Shown: in pieces, positions 60,826 through 64,000 of the stretch | Position numbering within the stretch: the first letter of the stretch is position 1 | How the letters are laid out: each line of letters opens with the position of its first letter | Origin: Sphingomonas telluris | GTDB taxonomy: Bacteria; Pseudomonadota; Alphaproteobacteria; Sphingomonadales; Sphingomonadaceae | Assembly (NCBI RefSeq): GCF_022568775.1 | Contig: NZ_JAKZHW010000001.1 | Span: forward strand, 1-64,000 | Reading direction: 5' to 3' | Length of the DNA: 64,000 nt | Notes under the pieces: model-generated | The model's database searches: none | The model's input: the letters and a program-made list of their open reading frames with translations, nothing else | What the model was told of the DNA's origin: nothing | Program-made: the position numbers and the translations under genes

Positions 60826-62519
60826 CCGGTCTTCCCCTTCGGCGGGGCGGCGAGCCGTGCCGAGACCTCGGCGGGCGGACCGAGCATGCGCGGTCGGCCT
60901 TCGTCGAGAACCAGCAGGCGTGACGCGCAGTCGAGCACTCCCCGCCGATGCGCGATCATCATGACCGCGCAGCCGCGCTCCATGGCAGAGCTGACCGCGG
61001 ACATGAGCGCTTCCTCACCGGCTTGGTCGAGGAAGGCATTCGGCTCATCAAGGATGAGGATTGCGGGATTTCCATAGAGCGCGCGAGCCAGGGCCACGCG
61101 CTGCGCCTGGCCCGCCGACAGCCCTTTCCCCAGCGGCCCCAGGCGGGTGTCATAGCCTTCGGGAAGGCTCAGGATGAGGTCGTGAATGCCGGCGCTCTTG
61201 GCCGCTGCGACAGCCGCGGCATCGACCTCCTCGCTGGCCGGATCGAAGCGGGCGATATTTTCCTTCACCGTACCTTCGAAGAGGCTTGGGTCCTGAGGCA
61301 GGTAACCGACGTGACGTCCAAGCTCGTCGGGGTCCCAGTCCGACAATTGAGCGCCGTCGACGCGCACAGTGCCGATCTCTGCCGGCATGGCGCCGCAGAT
61401 GACCTTGGCGAGAGTCGTCTTGCCCGATCCGCTCGGACCGACGATGCCGAGCATCTCGCCGGGAGCGATGGCGAAGGACACGCCCTGCAGGATGGCCTTG
61501 TTGCCGGGGCCGCGCACGGCGACATTCTCGACCGCGAGCTTTCCTTCCGGCGTCGGCAGCTTGGTGTAGATGCGGTCGCCGTCCCGATGCTGCAGGAGGT
61601 CGCTGAGGCGCCCGAGCGCTTCGTAGCCCGCGTTCAGCGACGGCCAGCCGCTGATAAGCGCTTCGATCGGCTGCAAGGCGCGGCCGAGCAGGATCGAGGC
61701 GGCGATGATTGCGCCCGCCGAAATGTAACCTTCGATTGCGAGCAACGCGCCAAGGCCCAGGGCCAGCGACTGGACGAACAAGCGGAAGAAGCGGCTGAAG
61801 GCCGTCAGGCGGCTTCCGGTGAGTTGCGCGTCCGCAAACTTCTCGAGGCCGAACCGTCTTTGCAAGAGCTGGCGATTGACGATCTTCCCCGACATCCCGA
61901 GCGCACGGATTGCGCCGCTGTGCAGTGCCAGCGTCTGGATTGCCGTGTTCGACGCAGCGATCGCTTCCGCCGCCGCGCCGCTGGCCTCCCGCGTCGATCG
62001 CCGGTTCCACCATGCGAGCGCCAGCAGAATGCCGCCGGAAATGACCGCCAGCACGCCGATCCAGAAGTGCAGCATGAAGGCCACGAGGATGTAGAGCGGC
62101 GCCCAGGGCGCGTCGAAGAGTGCGGCAAGGACCGGCGTCCCCACGACCTGCCGGACGGCGTCGAAATCGCGCATTGCCCGGACAGCTTCCGCCGAATTCT
62201 TCGATACGATCCTTTGAAGCACGATGGGTGCGACGATCTCGTCGAGACGGAGGCTGGCGCGAACCAGCAGCCTCATGCGGACGGAGTCGAGCGCGGAAAG
62301 CGTCAGCAGCGCGATCGCCAGCGCAATGGTCACGAACAGCAGGGTCAGCTTCCCGCCTGTCGTGACGACGCGGTCGTAGACCTGCAGCATGTAGATCGGC
62401 GGCGCGAGATACAGGAGGTTGATGAAGAAGCTGAAGACCGCCGCCGCGATGAAGTGCTCGCGGCATGAACGAAGGGCGTCGGCGAGTGCCGGCGGAATCT
62501 GGATTCCGGCGAGCTTCAA
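60822..62519 (-). CDS. Type I secretion ABC permease/ATPase (PrtD type)
   Basis: 565 residues. Six membrane segments in the first 310 residues are followed by an ABC ATPase: Walker A GPSGSGKT (about 358-365), GYLPQDPSLFEGTVKENIAR, signature LSAGQAQR (about 468) and Walker B LILDEP (about 488). The missing C39 peptidase and degenerate-peptidase domains place it with PrtD rather than HlyB. It exports unfolded proteins with C-terminal secretion signals. It is the first gene of the adaptor operon. Confidence 0.9.
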   Translation of the reverse strand: MKLAGIQIPPALADALRSCREHFIAAAVFSFFINLLYLAPPIYMLQVYDRVVTTGGKLTLLFVTIALAIALLTLSALDSVRMRLLVRASLRLDEIVAPIVLQRIVSKNSAEAVRAMRDFDAVRQVVGTPVLAALFDAPWAPLYILVAFMLHFWIGVLAVISGGILLALAWWNRRSTREASGAAAEAIAASNTAIQTLALHSGAIRALGMSGKIVNRQLLQRRFGLEKFADAQLTGSRLTAFSRFFRLFVQSLALGLGALLAIEGYISAGAIIAASILLGRALQPIEALISGWPSLNAGYEALGRLSDLLQHRDGDRIYTKLPTPEGKLAVENVAVRGPGNKAILQGVSFAIAPGEMLGIVGPSGSGKTTLAKVICGAMPAEIGTVRVDGAQLSDWDPDELGRHVGYLPQDPSLFEGTVKENIARFDPASEEVDAAAVAAAKSAGIHDLILSLPEGYDTRLGPLGKGLSAGQAQRVALARALYGNPAILILDEPNAFLDQAGEEALMSAVSSAMERGCAVMMIAHRRGVLDCASRLLVLDEGRPRMLGPPAEVSARLAAPPKGKTG

Positions 62520-62848
62520 CGCGCTGACTTCTTCGCGCCGGGCCGAACGCGGGCCGCAGTTAGACCATCCATGTCAGTCAGACTCCCCAAGCGCCGACGG
62601 ACCATGCCGTGAATCTCCAGCAGGCACAATAAGATAGGCTCCCCCCGGCGCATAGTTCACTGGCGCCGATGTGCCGTTATGACGCAATCGCGCGGACTTT
62701 TCACCCAAACCGTCCCACCGCCAACACAGATTCATCTATCTCAGTATTTGGATGCACCCATCTTCGGGGCATTCCTGAGTTCGCCTCAGGACCGTTTCAG
62801 CAACAGTGACACCCTTGTCGCGGTGGTCTGCGACGGTTTGGGGGGTGT
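62520..62848. other. 329-bp divergent intergenic region
   Basis: It separates the type I secretion operon from the porin gene and should hold both promoters. I see no convincing hexamers, terminators or genes in it. A reverse frame through the porin end is not coding. Confidence 0.5.
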
Positions 62849-64000
62849 ATGGTGAAGCACCTTTTGCTGACGTGCGCCGGGCTGATCGTCTCCTCGCCAG
62901 CATGGGCGGCTGGCGAATCTACTCAGGGCACGCAGTCCGAACAGGCCGCTTCTCAAGCTTCGCCGATCACCGATCCGGCGGAGCGCGCGCAGGTCATCCA
63001 GGAAATCCAGGAGATGAAGGCGCGGATCAACCGGCTGGAGAACCGGCTTGGTGTGCCGAGCGAACCGCCACAAGTAGCCGCGCAGGTTCCGGTCCCTCCA
63101 CCGCCAAGCAAGCCGAAGGATCACAATCTGGAGCTCTACGGCTTTCTCCAGACCGACGCGATCCAGGACTTCAAACGCGTGAATCCCGATTGGGACGCGA
63201 CCCTGCGACCGTCGCGGATTCCCACGGAAAAGGGTGAATTCGGAAGCAACGGGCAGTCGATCTTCAGCGTCCGTCAGTCGCGCCTCGGCGTGAAGGCGAC
63301 CGGTACGCTTCAGGATCGGCCCTACGAGGCGAAGTTCGAATTCGACCTCTTTGGAACGGGCGTCGATGCAGGCCAAACGACCTTCCGCGTTCGCCATATG
63401 TACGCAAGCTGGGGCCCGATCCTGGTTGGCCAAACGAACACGCTGTTCATGGACGGCGACATCTTCCCGAACGTCTTCGATTATTGGGGTCCGACCGGAA
63501 TGGTCTTCGTCCGCAATCCCCAGATCCGTTGGACCTTCCTGAACGATGGTCATTGGACCGCCGCTGTCGCTCTCGAGCATCCGAGCGACGACATCGATCC
63601 GGGCAACATTCGCCTGATCGACGAGGACATCGCCAGCAACATTCAGCCTAACGAGGAGCTTCCCGACCTGACTGCGGCCGTCCGTTACGGAGGGGATTGG
63701 GGTCATGTCCGGGTGGCGGGCATTCTGCGCAAGATCGGCTACGACACGCGCGGGACCGAGGGCAATGAACCCGAGGGCCATCGGACGGGCTGGGGCGTCA
63801 ACGCAACGGGCTCTTTCAAGCTCGGTATGGCGACACCTAGGCTCGGCGTCGTCTACGGGCGTGGCATAGCGACCTACATGAACGATGGCGGCATGGACCT
63901 GGCGCCATCGGTGGAAACGGTCTTCGTGCCGCCCGACATCATCCTTGTGCCGAGGGCGACGGCCGTCAAACTGTTGGGCGTTTCCGCCTATGTCGACCTG
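62849..64000 (+). CDS. DcaP-like outer-membrane porin (partial)
   Basis: The gene starts at the ATG at 62849 and runs off the right edge after 384 codons. A signal peptide (LLLTCAGLIVSSPAWA) is followed by a coiled segment (about 49-70, QVIQEIQEMKARINRLENRL), a Pro-rich linker, and a beta-barrel beginning NLELYGFLQTDAIQDFKRVN. DRPYEAKFEFDLFG and MYASWGPILVGQTNTLFMDG fit the DcaP-like trimeric porins. It probably takes up dicarboxylates or other small organics. The C-terminus is not seen. It has a weak ribosome site (GGGGGTGT). Confidence 0.85.
   Translation, partial: MVKHLLLTCAGLIVSSPAWAAGESTQGTQSEQAASQASPITDPAERAQVIQEIQEMKARINRLENRLGVPSEPPQVAAQVPVPPPPSKPKDHNLELYGFLQTDAIQDFKRVNPDWDATLRPSRIPTEKGEFGSNGQSIFSVRQSRLGVKATGTLQDRPYEAKFEFDLFGTGVDAGQTTFRVRHMYASWGPILVGQTNTLFMDGDIFPNVFDYWGPTGMVFVRNPQIRWTFLNDGHWTAAVALEHPSDDIDPGNIRLIDEDIASNIQPNEELPDLTAAVRYGGDWGHVRVAGILRKIGYDTRGTEGNEPEGHRTGWGVNATGSFKLGMATPRLGVVYGRGIATYMNDGGMDLAPSVETVFVPPDIILVPRATAVKLLGVSAYVDL

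Noticed and set aside
60948-62468. A 506-residue plus-strand frame over the secretion ATPase
   Set aside because: The opposite strand encodes a complete ABC ATPase with all motifs; this frame is a shadow.
62786-63781. A 331-residue minus-strand frame in the porin region
   Set aside because: The plus-strand frame has a signal peptide, coiled segment and porin barrel; the reverse frame has no family character and is a shadow.

Overview
The window is high-GC DNA from an alphaproteobacterium, most probably a sphingomonad. This rests on gene content, not a database search: a PrsK/PrsR pair, an UrcA-family secreted protein, a DUF2171 protein, an NDUFS4-like complex I subunit, DUF885 hydrolases, a DcaP-like porin and a TonB-dependent receptor. 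There is one RNA gene, a tRNA-Ala (anticodon CGC) at 32111-32186.

Region 1 (1-11.3 kb). A truncated TIR/TolB-like gene leaves the left edge. A complete bufferin-type operon follows on the minus strand (DUF2282 peptide, DUF692/MNIO enzyme, DUF2063 partner, DoxX protein), divergent from a LysR gene. A coupled MFS transporter and carboxymuconolactone decarboxylase-like protein and a secreted cupin come next. A plus-strand run then holds 3-hydroxybutyrate dehydrogenase, a patatin, an FMN reductase, a DUF302 protein, a small ORF and a kinase-less membrane sensor.

Region 2 (11.3-31.8 kb) is accessory in character: small hypothetical genes, secreted proteins, lone enzymes (CDF transporter, two alpha/beta hydrolases, amidohydrolase, epoxide hydrolase), and about 35 copies of a roughly 34-bp dispersed inverted-repeat element. 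I found one copy (811) to the left of this region and none to the right. Many copies form head-to-tail dimers, and some supply stop codons to neighbouring genes. Several very small genes (14674, 15320, 23341) also lie here.

Region 3 (32-64 kb) looks like ordinary chromosome: tRNA-Ala, a second 3-hydroxybutyrate dehydrogenase, a zinc metallopeptidase, the prsK-prsR operon, two tandem DUF885 genes, an ABC-F ATPase, a winged-helix/TPR regulator convergent with a TonB-dependent receptor, a PhoP/PhoQ-like pair, a polyprenyl synthase, a WecB-like epimerase, a type I secretion adaptor and ATPase, and a DcaP-like porin running off the right edge.

Five genes that otherwise look complete carry apparent single-base frameshifts (VOC protein, short histidine kinase, M20 peptidase, aldo/keto reductase, WecB). 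Either assembly indels or real decay could explain them; the sequence alone cannot decide.
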